Assembly: GCF_035961655.1 (NCBI RefSeq)
Contig: NZ_CP108393.1
Coordinates: 1,426,001 to 1,490,000, forward strand
Direction: 5' to 3'
Length of the DNA: 64,000 nt
DNA from: Streptomyces sp. NBC_01317
Lineage (GTDB): Bacteria; Actinomycetota; Actinomycetes; Streptomycetales; Streptomycetaceae
Shown here: one piece after another, positions 53,600-62,907 of the stretch
How the letters are laid out: each line of letters starts with the position of its first letter
Position numbering within the stretch: position 1 is the stretch's first letter
Notes under the pieces: generated by a model
Seen by the model: only the letters and a program-made list of their open reading frames with translations
What the model was told of the DNA's origin: nothing
Databases searched by the model: none
Made by a program: the position numbers and the translations under genes

Positions 53600-53922
53600 C
53601 GCGGGACGGTACGGAACAACGGAAGAAGTCAGACGCCCCTGGGACGAGCCCCCGGGTCCCGGCGTCGCGGAAGCTCCTCTGGCTAAAGTGTTGCTGGCCG
53701 TTTTTTGATCGGCTCTTCACACAGCCTGCTGAGGCACTCCTGGGCTTCTCTCCAGCCCGCCGGATTCCCACCACCGCATTCAGGGACAGCTTGTCCGTGG
53801 ATGACGACGACTACCCGGGCACACCGCGCCACCACACGGACACAACACGGCGCGGTGGCGCGGTCCGGCTCAGGGTACGGGTCCCGGGCTCTTCGCGGAC
53901 GAGCCCCAGCGGCTACAGCCCA
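53600..53922. other. No confident gene
   Basis: About 320 bp between the decayed regulator and the small basic protein. Only short open frames with no known domain are seen. Confidence 0.5.
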
Positions 53923-54399
53923 TCAGTCCTGCCACCACTTGCCGTTGACGTTGACGGTCTTCTTCCTCTGGAAGGCGCGTACCTCGTCGCTGTCGGCGGG
54001 CCTGTCCTGGCCGAGGTCGTCGTCGATGTCGTAGCAGTCCTTGCGGGAGGAGTGCTCGCCGAGGGCCAGGAGGCGAAACGGCTCGCCCTCTACGAAGAAG
54101 AGGGTGACGCTCTTTTGGCCGTTGCCGGCGCTGGCGTGGCGTACGTTCACCTTTCCCACATTGGTGATCGTGTGCTGTCCGCTGGGCTTTCCGCCTCCGG
54201 AGAACGCGTCGTTGAGCGCTTGCGACAGGTTCGCTCTACGCCCCTGCGGGACTGCGTCTTCGAGTCCAGCAAGGGCTTCCTTGTGGGTGCGATATTCTCT
54301 CTTGATCTCAAGGGGCATCGACAGGACCCTCTTGTCCGCTTCCGTATCCACACGGCCGTTCCCCTCGTTTTCCAGGCGTTTCGCAGCGGCTTCCTTCAC
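53923..54399 (-). CDS. Small basic protein of unknown function
   Basis: 158 residues from GTG 54399. The N-terminal half is helical and charged (KEAAAKRLENEGNGRVDTEA). The C-terminal half looks like beta strands (GKVNVRHASAGNGQKSVTLF followed by FVEGEPFRLLALGEHSS), a pattern seen in small RNase-like toxin folds, though no catalytic set is certain. Upstream an in-frame TAG precedes this start. The adjacent frame (54574 down to about 54410) carries a natural-looking stretch MVEEKPKVHAQEPVQRKREN, so a one-base slip may have cut a larger gene. Function is unknown. Confidence 0.45.
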   Translation of the reverse strand: MKEAAAKRLENEGNGRVDTEADKRVLSMPLEIKREYRTHKEALAGLEDAVPQGRRANLSQALNDAFSGGGKPSGQHTITNVGKVNVRHASAGNGQKSVTLFFVEGEPFRLLALGEHSSRKDCYDIDDDLGQDRPADSDEVRAFQRKKTVNVNGKWWQD

Positions 54400-54623
54400 C
54401 GTTCTCTCGCTTTCTCTGTACAGGTTCCTGGGCGTGGACCTTTGGTTTCTCTTCTACCATCTCCGGGACGCCGTTCCCCGTGTCATCGCCGTCGACACTC
54501 GCACCAAAATATCCTGCTCGTGCGTGTCGGCGTGCGGTGGAACGCACGGGGCGGGAAACTGAGGAAATGGCCATGTGCCGCACGGCCGTTCCGTAGCGAT
54601 TGTCCGGAACCGAGAGGGTGCGC

Positions 54624-55523
54624 ATGAGGGATGTAAGTGGCGTGAAGAATTGGGAGGGCGACACTCCCGAGCTGGGGAAAACGTATCTTTTACAGTCCGT
54701 CAACAGTGGCATGTTCGCGGACCTCGAATCCCTCAGCTTCACAACGGAGAATATCGTACAGGGAACAGACCCTTGTGCCGCGAGCGCGCACTGGACGGTG
54801 GTGGAACCGTACGGCCATTACGCCGATCCCGATGACCACAGTATGAGGAACGAGTACAGTGGATTATATTTTATGCTCAATGAAGCCCCGGCCATCGGGT
54901 GGCGTGTCATGCAGGGCCATCGGGATTGGGGATACCGGAACAATGTGAAGTACCAGAAAGCCGCTGACGGCACCTATTCGATCCGGGGAGGGAGCAAGTA
55001 CGTCTCCACCGCGGACGACACCCCTGGCTCGGTGCTCATGCAGGTCACGGATTTCGACCCGGATGACGCCAAGATGAAGTGGTGGTTCATCGATATCGGG
55101 CACGCCCAGATCTGGGCATCGAATGTCACCGTGGAGGTGGCGGCGGTCCCGGGGCAGCAGCAACGCGACTACTTCAAGGCCGAGGTGATCCTGCGGAACC
55201 CTGCCCAGGGTGAGCCCCTGACGGACTGGGCCCTGTCCTTTCACCTGTCCAAGGGACTGGGCGGCACGGTCAGTGTCGCCGAGGGCGACGGTGTCGAACT
55301 GGTCCTGGCCCAGCCTGACAGCCGGGGACTGGCCATCGCCGTCCAAGCTGCCGACTGGTCCCACAAGAAGACGATCCAGCCTTCGGACAGCTTCACCTTC
55401 ACGTTGTCCGGCGGGGCCGAGCACGCCACCGAGGACATCAGCACCCTTCCGATCAGGGCCGATGACTGCCGTGTCAACGGCGTCCCCGTCAGGACGACGG
55501 TCCCGACCGGACAGGATGGTTGA
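54624..55523 (+). CDS. Unknown protein with ricin-like and CBM-like halves
   Basis: 299 residues from ATG 54624, set by GAGAGGG. The N-terminal half (about 20-165) contains KTYLLQSVNSGMFADLES, YSIRGGSKYVST and MKWWFIDIG, reminiscent of a beta-trefoil (ricin-like) or fascin-like fold. The C-terminal half (about 175-290) reads DYFKAEVILRNPA, LTDWALSFHL and DSFTFTLSGGAEH, like a cellulose-binding-module beta-sandwich. There is no signal peptide. The lower-GC codon usage suggests recent transfer. It converges on the tandem paralogs at 55531-59316, with 7 bp between stops. Confidence 0.6.
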   Translation: MRDVSGVKNWEGDTPELGKTYLLQSVNSGMFADLESLSFTTENIVQGTDPCAASAHWTVVEPYGHYADPDDHSMRNEYSGLYFMLNEAPAIGWRVMQGHRDWGYRNNVKYQKAADGTYSIRGGSKYVSTADDTPGSVLMQVTDFDPDDAKMKWWFIDIGHAQIWASNVTVEVAAVPGQQQRDYFKAEVILRNPAQGEPLTDWALSFHLSKGLGGTVSVAEGDGVELVLAQPDSRGLAIAVQAADWSHKKTIQPSDSFTFTLSGGAEHATEDISTLPIRADDCRVNGVPVRTTVPTGQDG

Positions 55524-55530
55524 CGCGGTC

Positions 55531-57348
55531 CTACGGCTTCGCCGCGGGCAGTACGAAGAGGTGGATGGGGCCGCTGCCGGACGATCTGATCCAAGGGCCG
55601 GGCCGGGTGCCCCGGTGGTCGTGGACGGTGGCCCGGTAGCGGAAGGCGGCGGGGAAGTCCACGGCGGCGGGGAAGACGATCCAGCGGCGTGGCCGCTGGT
55701 CGCCTTCCGTCCATCGGAACTCCGCCGTGTGGATCCCGTCGGGCCGCCCGGCCGCGTCCAGCGCCTCGAAGGCGACGCTCACGCTTTCCCCCGGCCCGAT
55801 CTTGCGGAACAGGCGGATGGGGTGGACGTCAAGATGGCGCACCATGGCGGCGGAGATGTCGATGGCGATGTCGTTGAAGAGGGTGCCGTCGTCTCCCTGG
55901 TCGATGTCGGCCTCGGTGATGTCGTTGTGAACGACGCAGAGTTCGCCGGTCGCCTCGGAGCTGTCGCGCAGCCGCACCTGGCGTTTGATGAAGGTCCGGT
56001 CCGGGGCCCACCCCGGCGGGGGGTCGTGGACATCGCCCGCCGACTTCTGGACGGTGCTGTAGGTCCAGGGCTGAGGGTCGTCGTCAGGATGGTCCGGGCG
56101 GGAGAAGGCATGGCCCTCCCAGACAATCTTCCCGGTGGTGTCCGGGTAGCCGCACAGGACCGACAGGGTGGACACGGCGGGGTTGTCGTGGCTCATCACG
56201 GGGCGGAACACACGGCACAGGGTGTGGTTCATGTCCCCCGGGTAGACGGTGGGGAAGTACTTCTTGGGGGTGGCCCGCATCTCCTGGAACTCCGTGAGGA
56301 ACCGGGTGGTGACGGTGAGGGGACGAAGGTAGGTGAAGGGGCCCTCGGTGTCGGTGTCGGCGGTCCGGCAGGGGGAGTCGCCGTCGGTGACCTTCCAGCT
56401 GCCGCCCCAGGGGTTGGGTGGGCCGTCCGCGTCGGAGGCCAGCGCGGTGGGCCGGTTGTCCGGGGCGTCCAGGACGGTGGCCCGGGCAAGTTCGAGGAAC
56501 CGGCCGTCCACGCACCCGGAAGAGGTCAGCAGGTTCGTCCGGTACGGGTCCTCCTTCGGCACGCTGGGGTCGAGCACGCAGTCGGCCGCCAGTTTCCCGG
56601 CCTCGCGGAGCCGGCGGACGGCGCCGCGGATCTGATCGAGCGTGACGTCCCGCTCGGCGCCCCGGGTCCCCCGGAGCAGTTCCTCCCGTACCGCGGGCCA
56701 ATCGGCCGCAAGGGAAAAGCTGTTCACGGGGGCCTGGAACTCGATGCCCAGCGCCCGGTTCACGGCGGGGGCCGACTGGGTGTCCTGCACGACCGCCTGA
56801 TGGAAAAGCTCGGTGTGGTACCGGCCCAGCAGGGTCGTGTAGGAGCGGCTCTCGGTCGCCTGGAGAGGCCCGGTGTCCGCACCCTGGTTCTCGCAATACC
56901 AGGGTGCGGCGCCGGGCAGAGTCCGGGCGATCCGGTCGGACCCCGCCGCCACGTCGGAGAGCGTGGTGTGGGTGTATCGGAACGTCAGCGGTGTGTATGC
57001 CTCCCGGTAGTAGTACCTGGACCCCCAGTACGGGTCCGTCTTGGGTTCCGATTCGGAGAGCATCCTGGTGGCTTTGTCGACGACCCCGGAGGGGAGTCCC
57101 ATGGTCAGGCTGAACCGCACCATCCCGCAGACGTCCCCCTGGTCCGGGGCGGCGTAGCGGGTGAAGGAGAAGTCGTAACCGCTGCCCTCGCGGCCCAGGT
57201 AGAGCCGGTCGGGCATCCAGTGGAACCTGGAGGCCTCACATCCTGGCCGTGTGGGGTTGCCCGCATCGGGATAGAAGACGATGCGGTAGCCGTCGACCTC
57301 GCGGATCCGGCGGCCGGCGATCTCGGTGGGCCCCCGGAACTGCTCCAT
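55531..57348 (-). CDS. Large unknown protein, paralog of the adjacent 57349-59316 gene
   Basis: 605 residues. The ATG 57348 directly follows the stop of the upstream paralog, with no gap. It begins GPTEIAGRRIREVDGYRIVF and has FYPDA (25-29), SFTRYAAPDQGDV (near 62), KKYFPTVYPGD (363-372), LCGYPDTTGKIVWEGHAFS (near 400) and GWAPDRTFIKR (446-456). All of these have counterparts in the neighbouring gene, so both are copies of one ancestral gene. The mid-section has diverged most. No signal peptide, membrane helix or known catalytic motif is seen. Family and function are unknown to me. Confidence 0.7.
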   Translation of the reverse strand: MEQFRGPTEIAGRRIREVDGYRIVFYPDAGNPTRPGCEASRFHWMPDRLYLGREGSGYDFSFTRYAAPDQGDVCGMVRFSLTMGLPSGVVDKATRMLSESEPKTDPYWGSRYYYREAYTPLTFRYTHTTLSDVAAGSDRIARTLPGAAPWYCENQGADTGPLQATESRSYTTLLGRYHTELFHQAVVQDTQSAPAVNRALGIEFQAPVNSFSLAADWPAVREELLRGTRGAERDVTLDQIRGAVRRLREAGKLAADCVLDPSVPKEDPYRTNLLTSSGCVDGRFLELARATVLDAPDNRPTALASDADGPPNPWGGSWKVTDGDSPCRTADTDTEGPFTYLRPLTVTTRFLTEFQEMRATPKKYFPTVYPGDMNHTLCRVFRPVMSHDNPAVSTLSVLCGYPDTTGKIVWEGHAFSRPDHPDDDPQPWTYSTVQKSAGDVHDPPPGWAPDRTFIKRQVRLRDSSEATGELCVVHNDITEADIDQGDDGTLFNDIAIDISAAMVRHLDVHPIRLFRKIGPGESVSVAFEALDAAGRPDGIHTAEFRWTEGDQRPRRWIVFPAAVDFPAAFRYRATVHDHRGTRPGPWIRSSGSGPIHLFVLPAAKP

Positions 57349-59316
57349 CTACTTCTTTTCCTTGAACCTGAAGGTGACGCCCTTGCCGTTCTTCTTCGGG
57401 ATGGGGACGTTCAAAGTGGTGGCGAAGCTGACCTTGTAGTCGGTCTCCCACTCCGATTCCTCTTCAAAGTCGGTGACCTTCACCTTGTACCGGTATTTTT
57501 TGTTCGCGGGATCTACGGCTGGGCACATCACCCACTTGCGGGCCTTTTTGGAGTCCGCCTTCTCGCAGGCGAAGACCGCCTGCTCCCCGCCCACGGGCTG
57601 GTCCTTCGTGTCCACGGGCTCCAGGGTGAGTTCGGCGAACATGTTGTCGGTGAGCGTGGTCGGAGTGGCCTTGAAGTGGATGTTCACCGCCAGGATGTCA
57701 TGGGACTCCGCCCGGACTTCGATGATCGATTCGTTGATCGGTGTGCCGTTCTCACCGGGATCGAGCGGGAGGTCGCCGTGTCCTTCGGCCAGGTGGACGA
57801 TGACGTACTCGTTGTCCGGGTCGGGCTCCGCGAAGTGGATCGCCCGCTTGATGAAGGTCCTGTCCGGCTCCCAGCCCTCGGGCGGATCGGAGACCTCCTC
57901 CTTCGTCTTCTGGATGGTGGAGTAGCTCCAGCGTTCCAGTTTCTCGCCGACGGCCGGCCCGCTGAAGACATGGGAGCCCCAGATGAGGGCTCCCTCGGTG
58001 TTCGGGTAGCCGATCTGGACCGAAAGGCTGTTGTAGATACCCGTGTTCCAGGCCGCGATGGGAGTGCACACCCGGGCCAGCTTGGCGGGCCAGTCGTCCA
58101 GGTAGACCACACTGAAGTACTTGGGCTCGGTCACCTGAACGTCGCCCTCCTCCCGCAGGATCCCGGTCAGCGAACTGGAGATGACGTTGTCCTGGAGATG
58201 GCTGAACTGGGTCTCCTCCTCGTACTGGAGATGCAGCCCCGTGGTGGTGACGTTCTTCTTGAGAGCGAAGCCCAATCCCCAGGGAGTGGTTCCGGAGGAC
58301 GTTTCTGCAGCGTCCGTCTTCACCGGCGCCGGCTCGAAAATGATGCGCTGCGCCTCTTCGAGGAACTTGTCAACGATCAGCTCGGAATGTTTTTCCAGCT
58401 GTTCCGCGATTTTTTTCGCGTCCGGCATCTCGGCGGGCGGCGTGATCGTGACCTTCACGGCGCCGCTCGTTTTGAGCTTGTTGAGTTCTGTTTGGATGTC
58501 GGCCTTGAGGAACCACCCGTTCGCCACGGTGTGCGTGGAGAAGTGCTCCTGGACCTTCTCCCAGTCACCGGTGATCTTCAGCCCGATCTTGGGTGTCCAC
58601 ATCTGTAGCTGCATGGCGGACGAGGCGAAGACCAGGCCCGTGCTGGTGCCCTTGAACCCGGCGTAGAGCAGTTGGGCGGGGTAGTTGCCGACCAGGGCCA
58701 CGAAGGCGTGCTCGGCGCTGGGATCAATCGACCCAGCGCCCGCTCCCTGAAGTGCCCAGTACCATTTGTCGATCAACCCGTCCTTGGGAGATCCGGTGAG
58801 GAGCCTGGTCCGGTTCTCCTCGCCGAGATGCCAGGACGTGCGCAGCTGGAGCTTCCCGGTCTGCTTGTCCTTCTCGAAGAATTGGTAGCCCTTCTCGGAG
58901 GGATCCAGGTTGGACAGGGTGACGTTGTTGGACGCTAACGTGACGGGCATGAAGTCGGGCGTCAGGTTCTGCGGGTTCCAGAGGCTGCTGGTGTGCCCCT
59001 TGACGTCCTCGATCACCTGCTTGGTGGCCGCCTCCCACTCCTTCGCCGGAATCCCGCCCGTGGTGGTGATGCTGAGCACCCCGCCCACCGCGTCCGTCTC
59101 CAGGCCGGCGAAGCGGGTCAGGTTGAACTTGTAGTCGCCCGTGCCGTCGTCCTTGCGGGCGATGGTCATCCGGGTGGGAAGCCAGTAGAAGACCGGGTTC
59201 TTCCCTTCCTTCATCAACTCGTAGTTGTTGGCGTCGGGATAGAAGTTGACGCTGTAGCCGTTCTTGGTCACCTTCTGGATGCCGCCGGCCATCGTGGGCC
59301 CGATGGGCTCAGTCAC
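57349..59316 (-). CDS. Large unknown protein, paralog of the 55531-57348 gene
   Basis: 655 residues from GTG 59316, chosen for the AAGGA site 8 bp upstream and because homology to the paralog begins there. Shared blocks: FYPDA (25-29), LTRFAG (66-71), KYFSVVYLDDW (399-409), VQIGYPNTEGALIWGSHVFS (near 435) and GWEPDRTFIKR (481-491). A lysine- and glutamate-rich helical segment (KKIAEQLEKHSELIVDKFLE near 305) is unique to this copy. It ends KGKGVTFRFKEKK split as basic tail residues. No signal peptide. It starts a two-gene tandem that faces the metallopeptidase gene across a 297-bp divergent gap. Confidence 0.72.
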   Translation of the reverse strand: MTEPIGPTMAGGIQKVTKNGYSVNFYPDANNYELMKEGKNPVFYWLPTRMTIARKDDGTGDYKFNLTRFAGLETDAVGGVLSITTTGGIPAKEWEAATKQVIEDVKGHTSSLWNPQNLTPDFMPVTLASNNVTLSNLDPSEKGYQFFEKDKQTGKLQLRTSWHLGEENRTRLLTGSPKDGLIDKWYWALQGAGAGSIDPSAEHAFVALVGNYPAQLLYAGFKGTSTGLVFASSAMQLQMWTPKIGLKITGDWEKVQEHFSTHTVANGWFLKADIQTELNKLKTSGAVKVTITPPAEMPDAKKIAEQLEKHSELIVDKFLEEAQRIIFEPAPVKTDAAETSSGTTPWGLGFALKKNVTTTGLHLQYEEETQFSHLQDNVISSSLTGILREEGDVQVTEPKYFSVVYLDDWPAKLARVCTPIAAWNTGIYNSLSVQIGYPNTEGALIWGSHVFSGPAVGEKLERWSYSTIQKTKEEVSDPPEGWEPDRTFIKRAIHFAEPDPDNEYVIVHLAEGHGDLPLDPGENGTPINESIIEVRAESHDILAVNIHFKATPTTLTDNMFAELTLEPVDTKDQPVGGEQAVFACEKADSKKARKWVMCPAVDPANKKYRYKVKVTDFEEESEWETDYKVSFATTLNVPIPKKNGKGVTFRFKEKK

Positions 59317-59421
59317 GGAGTAGTCCTTACACATGCAAGGGCACGGTTCACCGTGCGGTGGACGAGGACAGCCGTACGGCGCCCTCGTGGATCTTGCTGG
59401 TGTCAGCATCGGCAGCATGAC

Positions 59422-59457
59422 AGTGACTACTCAGAGTTGCAACTAGTGACTCAGAGT
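59422..59457. promoter_or_regulatory. Repeat-flanked palindrome in divergent promoter region
   Basis: AGTTGCAACT (59435-59444) is a perfect 10-bp palindrome. It is flanked by two copies of an AGTGACT...TCAGAGT motif (59422-59437 and 59445-59457), the second with two fewer bases. It lies between the start of the large-paralog pair (59316, minus) and the metallopeptidase-like gene (59614, plus), and is the best candidate for a shared operator. Confidence 0.55.
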
Positions 59458-59613
59458 GAATACCGTGTGAGGCGAGGCGCCCCGCCCGTCCGATCGCCGC
59501 AGCCGTGGCGCGCGCCGACCGGGGCGTACTCGCGCGTGGCCGCACCCACGACCTCGCCCCTGCTCGCTCATCACTCACGGGAAACTGTGACGCAAGAAAA
59601 GTGGGGAAATTTC

Positions 59614-60741
59614 ATGTCACCCAGAGCGCAAATCAAAAGGGAAGACGTCCTGGGGCCTTCCCGGATGCCCGGCGACGACCTGCAACGAATTGCCCTCCCC
59701 AGTAAGACCGCGAATATCCAATCGCGAGAGGCGGAAAATTCGCTGTACCGGACGACCGGTGCGGTTACTTCCCTCGCTTTTCGGAACAAAGACTATGGCT
59801 TCAACCCGAAGGGTAAGCGCGAGAAGTGGAGCCGCGAGGTATCCGCGATCCCGGGCTGGTACCAGAATCTGGTCAAGACGGCGACGGACGAAGCAAGCAT
59901 CAGCGGCAAAACCGACGTGGAAATTGTCCGAAGCGGATTTCTCTACGTGATGAGGGCACTCCGGAAACTGGAAATGATCACCGACGAGGTGAAGCTGTAC
60001 GAGGCGTGGGAAACCGAGCGGCTCTTCAAGCTCAGTCCGGACCGCCTGGCCAAGATTCTGGCCCTCACTACGGATGATCAGTACTACAAGGATCCCAAGA
60101 AAGCGATCTCCACCTACAAGGCCGTGACGGAGGAGACCTTCCTCAGGGAATTAGCGCAAGGGGAAAGGGACAAAGAACTCGAAAAATATCTGAGTGACCT
60201 AAAGAATCCGTCCGAGGTGGTGGAAAGCTACAAGAGTGCCGAAAATCCGGCGGCCACCCGGAACGGGCGGGTCATGGTGAAAGAATTCAAAGAATTCGAG
60301 GACCTCGGGCTGGTGGTGAAGAGCGACCATGTGCATGCGCGAGACGCGTATCGGCATCTGCTGGCGCACGAATTCATGCACGCCCACTCGTGGCAGCCGA
60401 GTGGCACGCTGACGGCCGGCCTACAGGACAAACACAATCAATCCGAATGGGGGGAAGGGGCGGACGAAGCGGTGACGGAGACCTTGGCTCGCGCGGTGAC
60501 GGACGTTCTTTACTCCAAGGAGCATGAGCTGGCCGCATCCGGCAAAAAAGACTGGGATGAGATCCGAGACAAGGCGATCTACAACTACTTCACCCCGGTG
60601 AAGAGCAAGGCATATTTCGTGGAAGGCGCGCTGCGGTACGCCAGGGAAGTCAGTTGGATGACAATGGAACTGAACGAAAGCCGGGCATTGGGAAAGCCGC
60701 TCGAAAAGCCGCTGTTCGACGCCTACTTCCGCGGGAAGTGA
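59614..60741 (+). CDS. HExxH metallopeptidase-like protein of unknown family
   Basis: 375 residues from ATG 59614, preceded by GTGGGGAAA. The zinc motif HEFMH lies at 252-256 within HLLAHEFMHAHSW. About 25-35 residues later Glu-rich WGEGADEAVTETLA (279-292) could supply the third ligand, as in gluzincin-type peptidases. The N-terminal 240 residues are helical and have no recognised domain. There is no signal peptide, so it acts inside the cell or leaves by a non-Sec route, as toxins or effectors do. GC is clearly lower than in the core. It is divergent from the paralog pair, sharing a possible operator. Confidence 0.7.
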   Translation: MSPRAQIKREDVLGPSRMPGDDLQRIALPSKTANIQSREAENSLYRTTGAVTSLAFRNKDYGFNPKGKREKWSREVSAIPGWYQNLVKTATDEASISGKTDVEIVRSGFLYVMRALRKLEMITDEVKLYEAWETERLFKLSPDRLAKILALTTDDQYYKDPKKAISTYKAVTEETFLRELAQGERDKELEKYLSDLKNPSEVVESYKSAENPAATRNGRVMVKEFKEFEDLGLVVKSDHVHARDAYRHLLAHEFMHAHSWQPSGTLTAGLQDKHNQSEWGEGADEAVTETLARAVTDVLYSKEHELAASGKKDWDEIRDKAIYNYFTPVKSKAYFVEGALRYAREVSWMTMELNESRALGKPLEKPLFDAYFRGK

Positions 60742-61159
60742 GAGAGGTTCCGTCGGCTGCGGGTGCCGTGCTGGCTCCTTCTGCATGCCGGGGCGCCGGT
60801 GGGGGCTCATGTGCTGACGGCGGCGACGCCGAAGTCAGGCCCGCCGGCGTGTACGGCGTTCCGCGTTGGCCGTGACCGCCAGGGCGACGGCGGTCGCCGA
60901 GAGGAGCCGGGTGTCAGGCCGAGCGTCTCGGCGACGATCGATGCGAAGCGCTCACGCGCTCCGTTTCCCTCGTCGGCGTCACTCTGTCGCGGGGGCTGCG
61001 CGACCGCGGCCGCCGGGGCCGCCGACCAAGGCCCTGTTCTGCCTGGCCTGTTGTGGGGCTGGCTCCGCGAGGGTCCCGTCAGCACCAGCCGGCTGCGGAT
61101 CATCCCGTCTCTCGTCCGGTGGCTCGGTCGACATCATGCCCGGCCCCCCGTAGGTCCGC
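60742..61159. other. No confident gene
   Basis: About 420 bp between the metallopeptidase gene and the transposase remnant. No domain, RNA gene or strong repeat is seen on either strand. Confidence 0.5.
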
Positions 61160-61529
61160 CACGCTTCCGTCCACGGGGCTCGGGCCTGTGAGTTCGCCCC
61201 CTTTTACCCCTCACGTGCACGGAATCGAGGACCACGCGTGACAGGTCGAGCAGACCGCACGCGTCGATACGGTCGAGCACCGCCTCGTGCAGCCGCTCCC
61301 ACACACCCGCTCGGGACCAGATGACGAACCGGCGGTGGGCCGTCGACTTCGATATTCCGAAGCACGGCGGCAGCGCCCGCCAGGCACACCCGCTCACCAG
61401 CACGTAGACGATCGCCGCGAACAGCGGCTCATCCGGTGTGTCCTGCGACCCGCCGCCCTGCGGACGCACCTTCGACAGTGCGATCAGCGGCTCCGCGATC
61501 TCCCACAACCCGTCCGGAACAATCCAACT
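61160..61529 (-). pseudogene. IS5-family transposase fragment
   Basis: On the minus strand, 61529-61208 encodes WIVPDGLWEIAEPLIALSKV, then DTPDEPLFAAIVYVLVSGCA, WRALPPCFGISKSTAHRRF and LDSVHVRGKRG, the N-terminal DUF4096 half of IS5-type transposases. After 61208 the frame slips, and the homologous GELTGPSPVDGS is in the next frame. The DDE catalytic half and a start codon are missing. It is a dead remnant, unrelated to the intact IS at 62908. Confidence 0.78.
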
Positions 61530-61601
61530 TTACGTATCCCGCCCCATGCTCAGACCAACGAGTAATCACCACATAGGACACGGTCTAAGTCGGGTAGCCG
61601 G

Positions 61602-62180
61602 TCACGTTGCCGTGACCCGGCTACCCGACTGCGGCTCGTCGGTGATCCGCTCCAGCTCGGTGACGACCACGGGCACCGCCTGGTGGAAGTCGACGGCCCT
61701 GAACTGAGCCCCCCGGTCAGCCGCGCCGGCGAAGTAGCGGCGGGCGCTCTGCTCCAGGCGCGGCATCCGGCTCGCCCGCTGTGCCTCCGTCTTGCCCGTG
61801 AACACGAACGCCACCGGAACGTAGCCCTCCCGCCGGTCGCCGGGTAGATCCGCGACCCCAGCCGGAAGTCATGCATCGCCGCACCATGGCGACGGGCAGT
61901 CTTCTCCTTGTTCACGTCAGCCTTCGGCGTCAAAAGCTCGAACCAGTCGGGGTAGCGGCGCAGCTTCGCCGTCAGGTCGTCGACGGGCTCGGTGACGCGG
62001 TCGACCTCGAGGAGCATCGCGGGTACTGCGGCGTCCGGGGCGCGCATCGTCAGGTCGGCGTACTGGGTGTACCCGTACGGGAGTTTGTGGGCGATCTCCG
62101 TCTGCCAGGACAGCGGGGTCCCGCACCCGGCCCCGGTGAGGACCGAGGCGGTCATCGTCACGCCACCTGGTCCTACGGGA
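61602..62180 (-). pseudogene. Frameshifted replication-relaxation family protein
   Basis: From about 62180 down to 61826 the minus strand encodes LSWQTEIAHKLPYGYTQYAD, then MLLEVDRVTEPVDDLTAKLR and YPATGGR, the conserved core of replication-relaxation proteins carried by actinobacterial plasmids and ICEs. It continues in another frame as VAFVFTGKTEAQRASRMPRL and ends at 61602. The N-terminal winged-helix part is missing. Just upstream on the plus strand, 62171-62254 encodes KAILKGERHIVWRRVG, likely the tail of another lost gene. Confidence 0.68.
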
Positions 62181-62286
62181 AAGCGATCCTCAAGGGCGAG
62201 CGGCACATCGTCTGGCGCCGCGTCGGCACCCACGACATCCTCACCGGCCCCTGACTCGTTCGGCATGCGGTCGTACGGACCGTACG

Positions 62287-62907
62287 TCAGCGGCCGCCGT
62301 GGAGCGGCACGTCCGCGAGGTGGTTCCAGGTGATGAACTGCCGGTCGTGCGACTGCGCGACCAGCGACATCCTCTCCGCCCGCAGCACCACCGGCTCACC
62401 CGGCGGATCCAGATCCGGCATCGCCGCCTTCATCGCTCTGCGGTCGGCACGCTCCTCACCCGCCACGCCGTACGCCAGAGACAGATGCGGGTAGTAGACG
62501 CTGGGGATCGTGGGGAAACGGGCGCCGGTGACCTCGGCGTCGATTCTGGTGGTCAGCTCCCACAGGCGGCGGGCCGGCGCCCCGGCACGGGCGGTGCACT
62601 CCACCCCGAGCCGGCTGATCGTCGGACGGTCGAGGACCAGGTCGAAAGGCTCGATGTCCGCGGCCTCCTGGCGGACCCGTTCGGTGATCGCGCCGATCTC
62701 CCCCGCCTCGTACCTCTCCACCGGACCACCGTGCATGACCGTCGCGTGCACCCAGCGCGCTTCCACCGGAGCAACCCCGGCCCGATGGGTGATCTCCCGG
62801 TACGGGACGACCAACCGCTCCTGCACAACCGCCGGGTCGAACAGCACATGCCAGTGCAGATCGGCCCGCCCCGCCGGCCACCCGTACGCCCGCCGCTCCG
62901 CTTCTAA
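62287..62907 (-). pseudogene. 2H-phosphoesterase-like gene split by the IS
   Basis: 206 residues remain in frame. The two 2H motifs are HATVMHGG (near 63) and HLSLAY (near 145), so it belongs to the 2'-5' RNA ligase/cyclic phosphodiesterase superfamily. The IS at 62908-63942 cuts it after the TTA codon. The missing five codons (GTG GAT GAT TTC TTC) and a GGAGGG ribosome site lie beyond the IS at 63946-63960. Removing the IS and one copy of the 3-bp duplication restores a 211-residue gene. An in-frame ATG inside the IS end (62940) could still start a hybrid protein. Confidence 0.85.

Noticed and set aside
55273..58608. 1111-codon plus-strand frame over the paralog pair
   Set aside because: No domain and no ribosome site; the minus-strand genes align with each other and explain the DNA.
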